Of a stretch of DNA of 36,518 nucleotides, positions 1 through 8,040 are shown in pieces. Positions within the stretch are counted from its first letter, which is position 1. The number at the start of each line of letters is the position of its first letter. Below the pieces are notes generated by a model that was not told where the DNA came from, ran no database searches, and was given only the letters and a program-made list of their open reading frames with translations. The translations under genes were made by a program, and so were the position numbers. The stretch comes from Nitrospira sp. (GTDB lineage: Bacteria; Nitrospirota; Nitrospiria; Nitrospirales; Nitrospiraceae), in assembly GCA_019636875.1 (NCBI GenBank), contig JAHBWR010000025.1, positions 1 through 36,518 on the forward strand, in the 5' to 3' direction.

Positions 1-462
1 GGAAGCATTTCGACGATTTGGCCGATGTTCGGGGCGGCGAACCAACTATTGGGTACCCTCGCGCTCTGCATTGGGACGACAGTATTGATCAAGATGTGGA
101 AGTCTCCCTATCTCTGGGTCACGGCCCTGCCGATGCTGTTTGTGGGCGTGATCACCCTTACGGGATGTTATGAGATGTTCTGGATATTCTTGAAAAAAGC
201 CGCAACCTTGTCGACGGGACAAGCCTTCGCCCTTTATTTGGATGCGGTCCTCGTGTCAGTGGTAGCCATATTGGGCTTGATCGTGTTGAGCGACAGTGTG
301 CGGCAGTGGTATGGCTATGTGGTGCTGAAAAAGCCGTTCCGGTCGAGCGAAGTGGTCGTGATGGCGGGCGGCGGGACTGCAGGGCGGATGCAGACGGTAC
401 TGTGCCAACACGATGACGAACCTAGGCGCTTCAAATTGCCGCATGGGACAGGGTGTTGTTGA
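1..462 (+). CDS. cstA: Carbon starvation protein A (CstA) family transporter, C-terminal part
   Basis: The frame is open from the first base of the window, so this is the 3' end of a longer gene; only 153 residues are present. The motif TIWPMFGAANQLL near the start is typical of the conserved C-terminal region of CstA-family membrane transporters, which take up peptides or pyruvate during carbon limitation. Two or three hydrophobic segments follow (roughly residues 17-55 and 75-100), then a soluble tail. The tail ends with a Cys-Cys pair after a His- and Arg-containing stretch, which I do not recognise as a family feature. The next gene starts about 155 bases downstream on the same strand. 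The family call is from remembered similarity; the substrate is not readable from sequence. Confidence 0.85.
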   Translation, partial: GSISTIWPMFGAANQLLGTLALCIGTTVLIKMWKSPYLWVTALPMLFVGVITLTGCYEMFWIFLKKAATLSTGQAFALYLDAVLVSVVAILGLIVLSDSVRQWYGYVVLKKPFRSSEVVVMAGGGTAGRMQTVLCQHDDEPRRFKLPHGTGCC

Positions 463-617
463 GGGGGAAGGAGCGACCTGCTCGTTCTCTTGCTCGCTGA
501 ACGCACACATCTATTGATACAAAAGGCACTGGTTGTGAACGATGTGCTCGTTCAATGCGCGCAGTCGAGAATCAACCAGGCCACTCCATAGATAGAGAAA
601 AAGGGAAGGAGGAAGCC

Positions 618-1115
618 GTGGCTGATCAATTTTCATTCGATGTGGTGTCGGAAGTGAATATGCAGGAGCTGAAGAATGCGCTCGATCAGGCGACAAAGGA
701 AATCAAGCAACGGTTTGATTTTAAGGACACAAAGACGGAGATCACGCTGAAGGAAAAGGAGAAGGAACTGGTCGTGGTGTCTGATGACGACTATAAACTC
801 AAGGCAGTGCAGGAGATCATCAAGGCAAAGTGCGTGAAGCGAGGGGTGTCGTTGAAGGCCTTCGATTACGGTGCCGTAGAGCCGGCGTTGAGTGGAACGG
901 TGCGGCAAGTGGCGAAGATTCAGAGTGGGCTCGCGTCGGACAAGGCGAAGGAGATCACCAAGGCCGTTAAGGATTCCAAATTGAAAGTCCAAGCCCAAAT
1001 TCAGGGTGAGCAGGTGCGGGTCTTGAGCAAGAGCAAGGATGACTTGCAGTCTGCGATCACTTTTCTGAAAGGCAAGGATTTTTCGATCGATCTGCAGTTC
1101 ACGAACTATCGGTAA
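618..1115 (+). CDS. yajQ: YajQ family cyclic di-GMP/nucleotide-binding protein
   Basis: The 165-residue product matches the usual YajQ length (about 163) and family pattern: an N-terminal FDVVSEVNMQELKNAL stretch, RFDFKDT, and a C-terminal KDSKLKVQAQIQGEQVRV block. YajQ proteins consist of two similar ferredoxin-like domains; some members (Xanthomonas, Pseudomonas) bind cyclic di-GMP and act with a transcription factor, while others bind tRNA or nucleotides. I chose the GTG at 618 because a strong GGAAGGAGG ribosome site lies just before it and translation then begins as in the family. An in-frame start at 555 would add 21 residues without family support. It stands between the cstA end and a lipoprotein gene and may have its own promoter, which I could not identify. 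Confidence 0.93.
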   Translation: MADQFSFDVVSEVNMQELKNALDQATKEIKQRFDFKDTKTEITLKEKEKELVVVSDDDYKLKAVQEIIKAKCVKRGVSLKAFDYGAVEPALSGTVRQVAKIQSGLASDKAKEITKAVKDSKLKVQAQIQGEQVRVLSKSKDDLQSAITFLKGKDFSIDLQFTNYR

Positions 1116-1140
1116 AGAACGCAGTGACTGCGTCGACCTC

Positions 1141-2157
1141 ATGAAAATTCTGCTCCCTCTCCTCTTTCTTGCAGTCTCTCTTATGGGCTGCAATCGTAGT
1201 GACCCGATCGTCCTCATCCAGCTCCATCCCAAGAATCCTGATATCGTCTATGTCGCGACCAATGATTACATTTATAAGACTCGTGACGGAGGGCAGGCCT
1301 GGACCAACCTTTCGCAAGGGATGAGTCATAGCCGCGTTATCGCCATGGCCGTCGATCCCGCCTATCCTGCGACCGTCTATGCAGGAACGAAAGGGGACGC
1401 TGTCTATAAGAGTCATGATGGAGGACAACGGTGGGCTTCGATGCGTTCCGGACTCGATGACGCGACGATTACCTCAGTGGTGAATCATTTTCTCTTCGAT
1501 CCTGCCGACGCTGAGCACATTTTTCTTGCGACAACCATGGGCGTGTTCGAGACCAAGAATGGTGGTGAGCAATGGACGAAGAAGATGGAGGGCATGAAGG
1601 AAGTGCTGATGGTTGTGACGCTCGCCATGGACCCGACCAGACCATCGATTCTGTACGCGGGCACCAGTGGCGGTGTTTACAAGTCGACCAATCAGGCGGC
1701 TCATTGGGAGAAGGTGAACAATGGGTTAGTGCCAGCGGACATGCTGAAAACATCGCGGGCCCTGAATGTGACGTCGATTGCCGTCGATCCATACGAGCCG
1801 GACACTGTGTATGCTGCGACCCTGAGCGGATTGTACAAGACCAGCGACGCGGCGCAGACATGGACACGCATCGGAGCCTCGCTAGCCGATCAGATGATTG
1901 TCACCATGCTGCTCGATCGATCCCGTCCTGGGGTGATCTACATCACTGGTAGAGACGGAGTGCATCGGAGCGAAGATGGTGGAGAGAGCTGGGAACGTAT
2001 CAATACAGGTCTGGTGACGACTAACGTGAGGGCCATCGCACAGAGTGCGACGGATCCGAAGATCTTCTATGCCGGTACGAACGGAAGCGGCCTCTATCGC
2101 AGCAATGATTTCGGTGATACTTGGGAATCGATGCCGCCGATAAAGGTAATAGAGTAG
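1141..2157 (+). CDS. Lipoprotein with seven BNR/YCF48-like propeller repeats
   Basis: The 338-residue product starts with a short charged end, a hydrophobic stretch and the lipobox LMGC (Cys at residue 18), so it should be a secreted lipoprotein. The rest is seven copies of a unit with the pattern DP-x-x-P-x-x-VYAGT-x-x-GVYKS-x-DGG-x-xW, as in BNR/sortilin (VPS10)/YCF48-like beta-propellers. Seven copies fit one complete seven-bladed propeller. Copies four and five have lost the DGG asparagine-box core. Such propellers often bind proteins or glycans, and YCF48 relatives help assemble membrane complexes, but no specific function follows here. The gene begins 25 bases after yajQ and runs tail to tail with the minus-strand gene, eight bases apart. 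Confidence 0.85.
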   Translation: MKILLPLLFLAVSLMGCNRSDPIVLIQLHPKNPDIVYVATNDYIYKTRDGGQAWTNLSQGMSHSRVIAMAVDPAYPATVYAGTKGDAVYKSHDGGQRWASMRSGLDDATITSVVNHFLFDPADAEHIFLATTMGVFETKNGGEQWTKKMEGMKEVLMVVTLAMDPTRPSILYAGTSGGVYKSTNQAAHWEKVNNGLVPADMLKTSRALNVTSIAVDPYEPDTVYAATLSGLYKTSDAAQTWTRIGASLADQMIVTMLLDRSRPGVIYITGRDGVHRSEDGGESWERINTGLVTTNVRAIAQSATDPKIFYAGTNGSGLYRSNDFGDTWESMPPIKVIE

Positions 2158-2165
2158 AAGTAGGA

Positions 2166-3248
2166 TCAGCGTCGCTGGCTGTTTAAGTCGGAATCACCGA
2201 TAGCCGCGCCGACGCCACGGCGTTGAACGGTCGAGGTTCCTTCACGGTTTTGCACGTTGTCGACTTCAAAGCCGGTACTGCTAGGCATGGAGGTATCTTG
2301 GATATCCGTTCCTGGCCGATGCGGGATTTGACTGTCACCTACATTCTCTCCTCTGCGTGGGCGAAGTGATTCATTGACATTGCTGTAGGGGGACACCGAG
2401 GCTCCGATATCCGCACCGAAGTTGGCATTCAACTTCGTATCCTCGATGTCTCCTCCAATGCGCGAACGCAATGTCGTGTCTTGAATATCCATTCCTGTCG
2501 GAGCTGATGATGGCGGCTTCTTTGCCTTGAAGTCTTTCCTAATCGCGTCCTCTTCTTCCTGGATTTGTGTTTTCACCAGACCACTGCGTTCGTAATCGAC
2601 TTCACTGAGACTGTCTTGAGCCTCAGTCAGCTTATCGAGCCGTTCCTGAAGCCGAAACAAGTCTTCCCGTGCCCGCGCGACGGTCCCAACAATTTCGCTG
2701 AGGGTATATTGGCGGGAAAATGTGCCGAGTTTTGGGCTCGAGCCAGGACCGCCGCCTAGCCCACTATTCCCTGATCCAACGCCAAATCCGACGGAATTAA
2801 AGACACCCTTCTGTTGTACGGCCTTGAGCACATGGTTCGCCTCATCGATCAGATCGACGATATGTTCCGAGGCATCAGAATTGGTCAAGCAACAGGAAAT
2901 GAATGCCCGATATCGATCTGAGAACTTGGAGGCTGCATTCTGCAACTCCACGATTTTTATCGGAACTCGTTCAGCCAGGTCAAACCCCTTCCGGCGGGCG
3001 TTTTCCTTGAACTGGTCTGCCGCCTTTTGGTCATACAGTGGCTCGCAGCCAGGGACTTTCTTGGCTGAAATCTGTTGATCAGCCGTCTTGTTGGAACACC
3101 AATAGATGGGTGCCGGTTGATTCAGGGGGTTGTCAGGATTGAATTCTTTCGCCTCAGCCAGTCCGAGGACAAGGGAGATGCTCAGGGAAAGACAGAAGCC
3201 TGAGCATGTCACGATTCCATTAGCCTTCCACATAAAAGCATTGTCCAA
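2166..3248 (-). CDS. Secreted protein of unknown function with C-terminal 13-residue repeats
   Basis: I do not recognise this 360-residue protein. It has an N-terminal hydrophobic stretch (about residues 11-32) ending in an Ala-x-Ala site, so it is probably exported. Residues 35-150 contain five cysteines, including a YWC segment, a PGCEPLYD segment and a Cys-Cys pair. A Gly/Ser-rich linker lies at 153-172 and a charged, likely coiled-coil region at 180-245. Residues 252-355 carry degenerate copies of G-x-D-I-x-D-T-x-L, at 252, 265, 278, then 300, 313, 326, with a last one near 347. Within each triplet the spacing is exactly 13 residues. The start is TTG at 3248, behind an AGAGG; an ATG at 3233 is the alternative. 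It is transcribed away from the dcw cluster. Confidence 0.75.
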   Translation of the reverse strand: MDNAFMWKANGIVTCSGFCLSLSISLVLGLAEAKEFNPDNPLNQPAPIYWCSNKTADQQISAKKVPGCEPLYDQKAADQFKENARRKGFDLAERVPIKIVELQNAASKFSDRYRAFISCCLTNSDASEHIVDLIDEANHVLKAVQQKGVFNSVGFGVGSGNSGLGGGPGSSPKLGTFSRQYTLSEIVGTVARAREDLFRLQERLDKLTEAQDSLSEVDYERSGLVKTQIQEEEDAIRKDFKAKKPPSSAPTGMDIQDTTLRSRIGGDIEDTKLNANFGADIGASVSPYSNVNESLRPRRGENVGDSQIPHRPGTDIQDTSMPSSTGFEVDNVQNREGTSTVQRRGVGAAIGDSDLNSQRR

Positions 3249-3292
3249 CCCGAGCCTCTGGAAGTCAATGAAACACCAAGAGTTGAACGGAT

Positions 3293-3323
3293 GGGATGGG
3301 TAGGATGTTAGGGGGGATGGGGG
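3293..3323 (+). other. G-rich tract with G-quadruplex potential
   Basis: In the divergent intergenic region the plus strand has G runs of 3, 3, 6 and 5 bases at 3293, 3298, 3311 and 3319, separated by 2, 10 and 2 bases. Four runs of at least three G's can form a quadruplex, although the 10-base middle loop is long. It lies 45 bases upstream of the minus-strand gene start and 114 bases upstream of the promoter for rsmH. The pattern is seen directly; any role is speculation. Confidence 0.35.
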
Positions 3324-3331
3324 TAACTCGT

Positions 3332-3377
3332 GGCCTGTCCAGAGGGTGAATCCTAGCTATCTAGCCATGGGCAGGCC
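3332..3377. repeat. Imperfect inverted repeat upstream of the dcw promoter
   Basis: GGCCTGTCC at 3332-3340 pairs with GGGCAGGCC at 3369-3377, nine positions with one G:T pair as RNA. The 28 bases between them include a small CTAG-CTAT-CTAG element. No T-run follows on either side, so an intrinsic terminator is unlikely. It could be a protein site, or an RNA fold in the leader of the minus-strand gene. Confidence 0.35.
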
Positions 3378-3436
3378 TTGATGGCAGTCTACAAGACTAT
3401 GATTAAAGTGGCTCCCCTAAGTTACTGAAAATGAAG

Positions 3437-3464
3437 TTGACAACCTAGAATGCGAGAGTATACT
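3437..3464 (+). promoter_or_regulatory. Sigma-70 type promoter of the dcw cluster
   Basis: TTGACA at 3437-3442 matches the -35 consensus exactly, and TATACT at 3459-3464 matches five of six -10 positions; the spacer is 16 bases. The predicted transcription start is near 3471, giving a leader of about 27 bases before rsmH. It is the strongest promoter-like sequence upstream of the cluster and probably drives the long rsmH-to-ftsZ transcript. Confidence 0.75.
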
Positions 3465-3472
3465 TCCCCAGG

Positions 3473-3502
3473 AGTGGGGAGAAGTGGAAATTAGTGGGTG
3501 AA
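3473..3502 (+). promoter_or_regulatory. Three 10-bp direct repeats resembling MraZ boxes
   Basis: AGTGG begins at 3473, 3483 and 3493, exactly 10 bases apart (AGTGGGGAGA, AGTGGAAATT, AGTGGGTGAA). MraZ, the dcw repressor, binds TGGGN repeats separated by five bases, that is the same 10-base period, just downstream of the promoter. The first and third copies fit TGGGN; the middle one is TGGAA. The array begins about two bases after the predicted transcription start and runs over the GTG start of rsmH. No mraZ gene is visible in this window. Confidence 0.6.
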
Positions 3503-4427
3503 TAGTATTGGTAGGGAATTTGCGCATGTTCCAGTCCTTGGAAAAGAAGTCTGCGACTGGCTTACTTCTGAGCGACCACTCACGATTTTGGATTGTACGG
3601 TGGGGTATGGTGGGCACGCAGAATTGCTTCTCAAATCGAGCCATGCCGGCACGACGCTCATAGGGTTGGATCGAGATCCAATGGCAGTCGATTTCTGTCG
3701 ACAACGATTGAATCGATTCGGAGGCTCCGTTGTGGTGCGCCAGGGGAACCATCGAGATTTAAAACGGCACCTTGCTGAATTGGGTGTTTCAACAGTTGGA
3801 GCAGTGCTCTTTGATTTTGGAGTCTCATCTCCGCAGCTCGAGGATGCAGCGCGAGGATTTAGTTTTCAGCTTGATGGTCCACTCGATATGCGCATGGATC
3901 AATCGACTGGGAGGACCGCGGCAGATTTAGTGAATAACGGTGATGAGCACGACCTTGCAGATATCATCTTCCAATTCGGCGAAGAGCGATACGCGCGCCG
4001 AATCGCTCGAGCGATTGTGCAGGAACGGCGGCACCGCAGGGTTGAGACTACCAGGCAGCTCACCGCGGTCGTAGCTCAGTCGGTACCGGCTTTTTACCGC
4101 CATGGGAGGATTCATTGTGCGACGCGGACCTTTCAGGCGCTTCGCATTGCGGTTAATCAGGAGCTGGAGAGTCTAGAGCCTTCTCTGCGCGATGCGGTCG
4201 AAGTGTTGTCGGAAGGTGGAAGGATCTGCGCCATCTCTTTTCATAGCCTTGAAGATCGTATCGTCAAGCATACGTTCAAGTCTCTTGCCCAACAGCCTGA
4301 TTCCAAACTTGCAGTGCTCACCAAGAAACCAATTGCTGCGTCCAAGGAAGAGTGTGAGTCGAATCCGAGATCGCGAAGTGCCAAGTTGCGGGTCGCCGAA
4401 CGTCAACCACGATTGGAGCTGTCATGA
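3498..4427 (+). CDS. rsmH: 16S rRNA (cytosine-1402 N4)-methyltransferase RsmH
   Basis: The 309-residue product is the usual RsmH (MraW) length. It has HVPVLGKEV at the N-terminus, the SAM-binding stretch DCTVGYGGHAELLL, the LIGLDRDP motif, and the diagnostic FDFGVSSPQLEDAARGFSF followed by DMRMD. The enzyme methylates C1402 in the ribosomal decoding site, together with RsmI. The start must be GTG at 3498, because an in-frame TAG lies two codons upstream and no other usual start precedes the conserved region. No clear ribosome site is present: the leader is occupied by the AGTGG repeats. It is the first gene of the dcw cluster here; mraZ, which normally precedes it, is absent. Its end overlaps ftsL by four bases (ATGA). 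Confidence 0.97.
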   Translation: MNSIGREFAHVPVLGKEVCDWLTSERPLTILDCTVGYGGHAELLLKSSHAGTTLIGLDRDPMAVDFCRQRLNRFGGSVVVRQGNHRDLKRHLAELGVSTVGAVLFDFGVSSPQLEDAARGFSFQLDGPLDMRMDQSTGRTAADLVNNGDEHDLADIIFQFGEERYARRIARAIVQERRHRRVETTRQLTAVVAQSVPAFYRHGRIHCATRTFQALRIAVNQELESLEPSLRDAVEVLSEGGRICAISFHSLEDRIVKHTFKSLAQQPDSKLAVLTKKPIAASKEECESNPRSRSAKLRVAERQPRLELS

Positions 4428-4756
4428 AGATCTTCACGGTTCTCCTTGGATTGTGCCTTGTGTTTGTATTTGTTTGGGAGCGAGTGGATATGGTGCGGAT
4501 CGGCTATCAGATCGAACGCTTGAAGCGCGACAAGACTATATTGGAGCGTCAGCGTGATGAGTTACGGGTGCAATTCTCCTCGCTGAGTGCTTCGAATCGG
4601 ATCGCAAAATTGGCAACTGAACAACTTGGAATGAGCCTGCCTCAGCAAGGCCAACTGATTCTGGTCCAGTCTAGGACGAGTGGGACACCACCTACTGACC
4701 TTGCGGCGGCACCTGTAAGAGTGGCTAGAAACTATCTTCCCAGCAGGAGGGACTAG
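4424..4756 (+). CDS. ftsL: Cell division protein FtsL
   Basis: A 110-residue single-pass protein: the first 20 residues are a hydrophobic membrane segment with a very short cytoplasmic end, followed by a charged heptad-like coiled coil (about residues 25-65, IERLKRDKTILERQRDEL). This layout and the place between rsmH and ftsI are typical of FtsL, the small divisome protein that, with FtsB and FtsQ, activates the FtsW-FtsI septal synthase. Sequence conservation in FtsL is low, so the name rests on topology and gene order. The ATG overlaps the rsmH stop by four bases and its own stop shares one base with the GTG of ftsI, so all three are likely translationally coupled. Confidence 0.88.
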   Translation: MKIFTVLLGLCLVFVFVWERVDMVRIGYQIERLKRDKTILERQRDELRVQFSSLSASNRIAKLATEQLGMSLPQQGQLILVQSRTSGTPPTDLAAAPVRVARNYLPSRRD

Positions 4757-6477
4757 TGGCTGGTTCTGGGCCTCGCGTTCGTCGCTATGTATTGATGCTG
4801 GTGTTGCTGGGTGGATTCGTGCTTGTGCTGTTCCGGCTGGTGACCTTGCAGGTATTACGGGCGGAGGAGCTGTCCGTCAGGGCCGATCGGCAACATCAAA
4901 AGACCGTTTCTCTGGAAGGGCCTCGCGGCACGATTGTCGATCGACATGGCAAGGTGTTGGCGATGAATATGGAGGTTCCCTCTGTGTTTGGGATCCCTAC
5001 GACGTTGGAAAGCCCCGCGAAAGCGGCTCGCCAACTGTCGTCTATTCTGTCTGTTAAGGTTGCCGAATTGGAGAAAAAACTTCAGCAGGATCGGAGTTTT
5101 GTATGGCTGGCCCGCAAGGTGGACCCGGAGCAGGGGCGTAGATTGGATCGTTTGTCACTGGACGGAATTGGTGTTGTAATGGAAGGTCGACGGTTCTATC
5201 CAAAAGGTCCGCTCCTCGCTCATGTCCTGGGATTTGCGGGTATGGATGGGGATGGATTGGAAGGAGTGGAACATCGGTATGAAACGTACTTACGGGGTGA
5301 GAAACGGATGATGGTGCTGCAGCGCGATGCGCTGGGGCGCACAGTCTTTCCAAAGAACTTGGCTGAGAGGAATCCGGTATCAGGCCATCAACTGACCCTC
5401 ACGATCGATGAAGTCGTTCAATATATTGCCGAGCGAGAGTTGGAAGACGCCGTGACTCGCTCTCGGGCAAAGTCAGGGACGATCATTGTCCTTGAGCCAG
5501 AGACAGGAGCAGTGTTGGCTATGGCTGTCAGCCCTCGCTTTGACCCGAATATTGTTTCAAACCTGAGCCCCGATCGTTGGCGGAATAGAGCGCTCACAGA
5601 TGCCTATGAACCAGGGTCTACCATGAAAGCCATGATCGCAGCAGCCGCCATTGAAGAAGCAGCGATGAAGCCGACGACGCTGGTCTTTGGAGAGCATGGC
5701 CGCATGACGGTTGCCAACACCGTGATACACGACCATGAAAAGCTGGGATGGGTTTCCTTCGCACAAGTCATTCAAAAGTCTAGTAACATCGGTGCGGCTA
5801 AGGCAGGAATGGTATTGGGGGAGCAGCGATTGTATCGGTATCTCCAAGCATTTGGCTTTGGTCAGCGAACTGAGATTGATCTTCCTGGAGAAGGGGTGGG
5901 GCTGGTCAAGAGCCCCAGTGCCTGGGGGCGTCGCTCCGTTGCGTCGATTTCGATGGGGCAAGAAATAGGGGTTACGCCGATCCAGATGGTGACCGCAGTA
6001 GCCGCCTTGGCCAACGGAGGCGTGCTCATGAGGCCGTATGTGGTTTCTGAAATCCGAGACGCCGAGGGCCATCTCTTGAGACGAGTACCGTCTCAGATTC
6101 GGCGACGTGTGGTTTCGCCGGAAACCGCACGTAGTGTTACGAAAATTTTGGAAGGTGTTGTCACGCATGGCACCGGAGGAAAAGCGGCCATCCCTGGATT
6201 TCGGGTCGCCGGGAAGACTGGCACGGCTCAACAGGTCGATCCAAGCACTCGCCGATATTCAAACTCTCGGTTTGTAACCTCGTTTGTTGGGTATGTGCCA
6301 GCAGAACACCCACGGCTCGCCATGATCGTGATCATCGATGCCCCTCATGATAAAAACGCATCAGGCGGAAGCGTGGCGGCTCCGGTATTCAGCGCGGTCG
6401 GCGAGCAAGTGTTGAGTTACCTTGGCGTGTCCTCAGGCGAACCGGTCACGCTGGCGATGGCAGTACCGAACTCGTAA
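4756..6477 (+). CDS. ftsI: Peptidoglycan D,D-transpeptidase FtsI (class B penicillin-binding protein)
   Basis: The 573-residue product has one N-terminal membrane segment (about residues 11-30), a pedestal region with RGTIVDRHGKVLA, and a C-terminal transpeptidase domain. All three penicillin-binding motifs are present: S-T-M-K with nucleophile Ser288, S-S-N at 342-344, and K-T-G-T at 487-490. It crosslinks septal peptidoglycan in the periplasm as partner of FtsW. There are no PASTA repeats after the catalytic domain. It starts at GTG 4756, sharing one base with the ftsL stop. murE follows after a 19-base gap. A C-terminal extension of some 70 residues beyond the KTG motif is normal for the family. 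The alternative name is PBP3; position directly after ftsL makes a sporulation SpoVD-type protein unlikely. Confidence 0.96.
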   Translation: MAGSGPRVRRYVLMLVLLGGFVLVLFRLVTLQVLRAEELSVRADRQHQKTVSLEGPRGTIVDRHGKVLAMNMEVPSVFGIPTTLESPAKAARQLSSILSVKVAELEKKLQQDRSFVWLARKVDPEQGRRLDRLSLDGIGVVMEGRRFYPKGPLLAHVLGFAGMDGDGLEGVEHRYETYLRGEKRMMVLQRDALGRTVFPKNLAERNPVSGHQLTLTIDEVVQYIAERELEDAVTRSRAKSGTIIVLEPETGAVLAMAVSPRFDPNIVSNLSPDRWRNRALTDAYEPGSTMKAMIAAAAIEEAAMKPTTLVFGEHGRMTVANTVIHDHEKLGWVSFAQVIQKSSNIGAAKAGMVLGEQRLYRYLQAFGFGQRTEIDLPGEGVGLVKSPSAWGRRSVASISMGQEIGVTPIQMVTAVAALANGGVLMRPYVVSEIRDAEGHLLRRVPSQIRRRVVSPETARSVTKILEGVVTHGTGGKAAIPGFRVAGKTGTAQQVDPSTRRYSNSRFVTSFVGYVPAEHPRLAMIVIIDAPHDKNASGGSVAAPVFSAVGEQVLSYLGVSSGEPVTLAMAVPNS

Positions 6478-6496
6478 TTACGCTTGGAGTCTGCCG

Positions 6497-7999
6497 ATGA
6501 CCTTGGCCACCATGCTTCAGGCGCTTGAGGGACGCGTGACGGTTCTGGAGCGGCAAGGAGATCTTGATGTTTCCGTGACGGCCATCACTGATGATTCCCG
6601 GAAAGCCTCGTCTCAGAGTCTCTTTGTGGCTGTCAAAGGTGAACAGATGGACGGGCATCGTTTCATTCCGGCAGCACTGAAGGGAGGCGTGAGTGCCTTG
6701 GTTGTGCAAGAAGCAGTGCGTGGCATCTCTCTCCCATTCGTGCGAGTCGAGGATTCCAAAAGAGCACTCGGACTTCTGGGGAGTCGGTTTTATGGTGACC
6801 CGTCGAACCGGATTCGGATGATCGGGATAACCGGCACCAACGGCAAGACAACCACGACCTATGTGTGCAAAGCGCTGTTGGAGGGGCTTGGCCGGAAAGT
6901 AGGGTTGATTGGAACCGTCGCCTATCAAATAGGTACGCGCACAATCACGGCGGCGCACACGACTCCCGGTGCGCTCGAATTACAGCAGTTGCTCGCAGAA
7001 ATGGCCAGCAGCGGGTGCGAGACGGCAGTCATGGAAGTATCATCTCATGCGTTGGCACAAGATCGCACGAGTGGGTGTGAGTACGATGTCGGGGTCTTTT
7101 CAAATCTCACGCAGGATCACCTCGATTTCCATAAGACGATGGAAAACTACTTCCAGGCTAAGTTGCGGCTCTTTACGGGATTAGGAGAAGGACATAAGAA
7201 GAACAAACGGGCAATCATCAATGTCGATGACCCCTATGGAAGCCGGATTGTTGCACGCAGCCCTGTTCCAGTCTGGACGTACGCGTTGAAGAGCAAGGCG
7301 GACCTTCGTGCCGAAGACGTGCAGTTATCGATTCGAGGGACGACGTTTACCGCGGCCACTCCTGTCGGAACCTTTCCCATAGAAAGTCATCTTGTAGGTG
7401 AGCACAATGTTTACAATTTGCTGGCGGCCATCGGAGTTGCTCTTCATGAGCAAGCCACTCCGGATCAGATTCGTCAGGCAGTACGAAATGTGCTGAATGT
7501 GCCGGGTCGATTCGAGCGCGTGATGGCGGGGCAGCCGTTTACGGTGGTTGTAGACTATGCGCACACGGAAGATGCATTAGTCCGATTGTTGACTGCAGCT
7601 GAAGTCCTAAAGTCTGGGCGTATTATCACCGTGTTCGGATGTGGCGGGGATCGTGATAAAGGAAAGCGACCGAAGATGGGAGCGGCCGCCGTCCGGTATA
7701 GCGATGTCGTCATCTTGACCTCCGACAACCCGAGAACGGAGGACCCTCACGCCATTCTTGATCAGGTGGAAGCTGGGGTGATCGAGGGCCTACGGGAGCG
7801 ATCGCATGTGCAGTACAGAAAGATTGCCGATCGGCGGCAAGCGATCGAGGAGGCTGTACGAGAGGCGCATGGTCAGGACATGGTCCTGATTGCAGGAAAG
7901 GGACACGAAGACTACCAGATTGTCGGCACAGAGAAACTCCACTTTGATGATCGGGAAGTCGCACGTGATGCGATTCAGCGACTCGGTGTCCGTCTCTGA
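6497..7999 (+). CDS. murE: UDP-MurNAc-tripeptide synthetase MurE (meso-diaminopimelate type)
   Basis: MurE adds the third amino acid to UDP-MurNAc-L-Ala-D-Glu in the cytoplasm. The 500-residue product has the N-terminal UDP-binding domain (DDSRKASSQSLFVAVKG), the ATP-binding GTNGKTTTT motif (Lys117) and, at residues 410-413, the D-N-P-R motif that in known MurE enzymes selects meso-diaminopimelate rather than lysine. So the cell wall should be of the DAP type, as expected for a diderm. I chose ATG 6497 because GGAG lies seven bases upstream and the protein then starts close to the conserved region. An in-frame start at 6422 lies inside ftsI and has no family support. murF begins 41 bases downstream. 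Confidence 0.97.
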   Translation: MTLATMLQALEGRVTVLERQGDLDVSVTAITDDSRKASSQSLFVAVKGEQMDGHRFIPAALKGGVSALVVQEAVRGISLPFVRVEDSKRALGLLGSRFYGDPSNRIRMIGITGTNGKTTTTYVCKALLEGLGRKVGLIGTVAYQIGTRTITAAHTTPGALELQQLLAEMASSGCETAVMEVSSHALAQDRTSGCEYDVGVFSNLTQDHLDFHKTMENYFQAKLRLFTGLGEGHKKNKRAIINVDDPYGSRIVARSPVPVWTYALKSKADLRAEDVQLSIRGTTFTAATPVGTFPIESHLVGEHNVYNLLAAIGVALHEQATPDQIRQAVRNVLNVPGRFERVMAGQPFTVVVDYAHTEDALVRLLTAAEVLKSGRIITVFGCGGDRDKGKRPKMGAAAVRYSDVVILTSDNPRTEDPHAILDQVEAGVIEGLRERSHVQYRKIADRRQAIEEAVREAHGQDMVLIAGKGHEDYQIVGTEKLHFDDREVARDAIQRLGVRL

Positions 8000-8040
8000 C
8001 GAAACGAGAGAAGCGTCGGGTGTTGCAGGAACGCGGATAG

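Noticed and set aside
471..617. Short gene or RNA between cstA and yajQ
   Set aside because: Only short frames, no ribosome site except that of yajQ, and only a weak four-pair hairpin near 471-490.
633..1232. 199-codon minus-strand frame over yajQ
   Set aside because: Leu/Arg-rich antisense shadow; the plus strand encodes a complete YajQ.
3249..3497. A hidden mraZ gene upstream of rsmH
   Set aside because: All frames in this 249-base gap are broken, and nothing resembles the MraZ protein.
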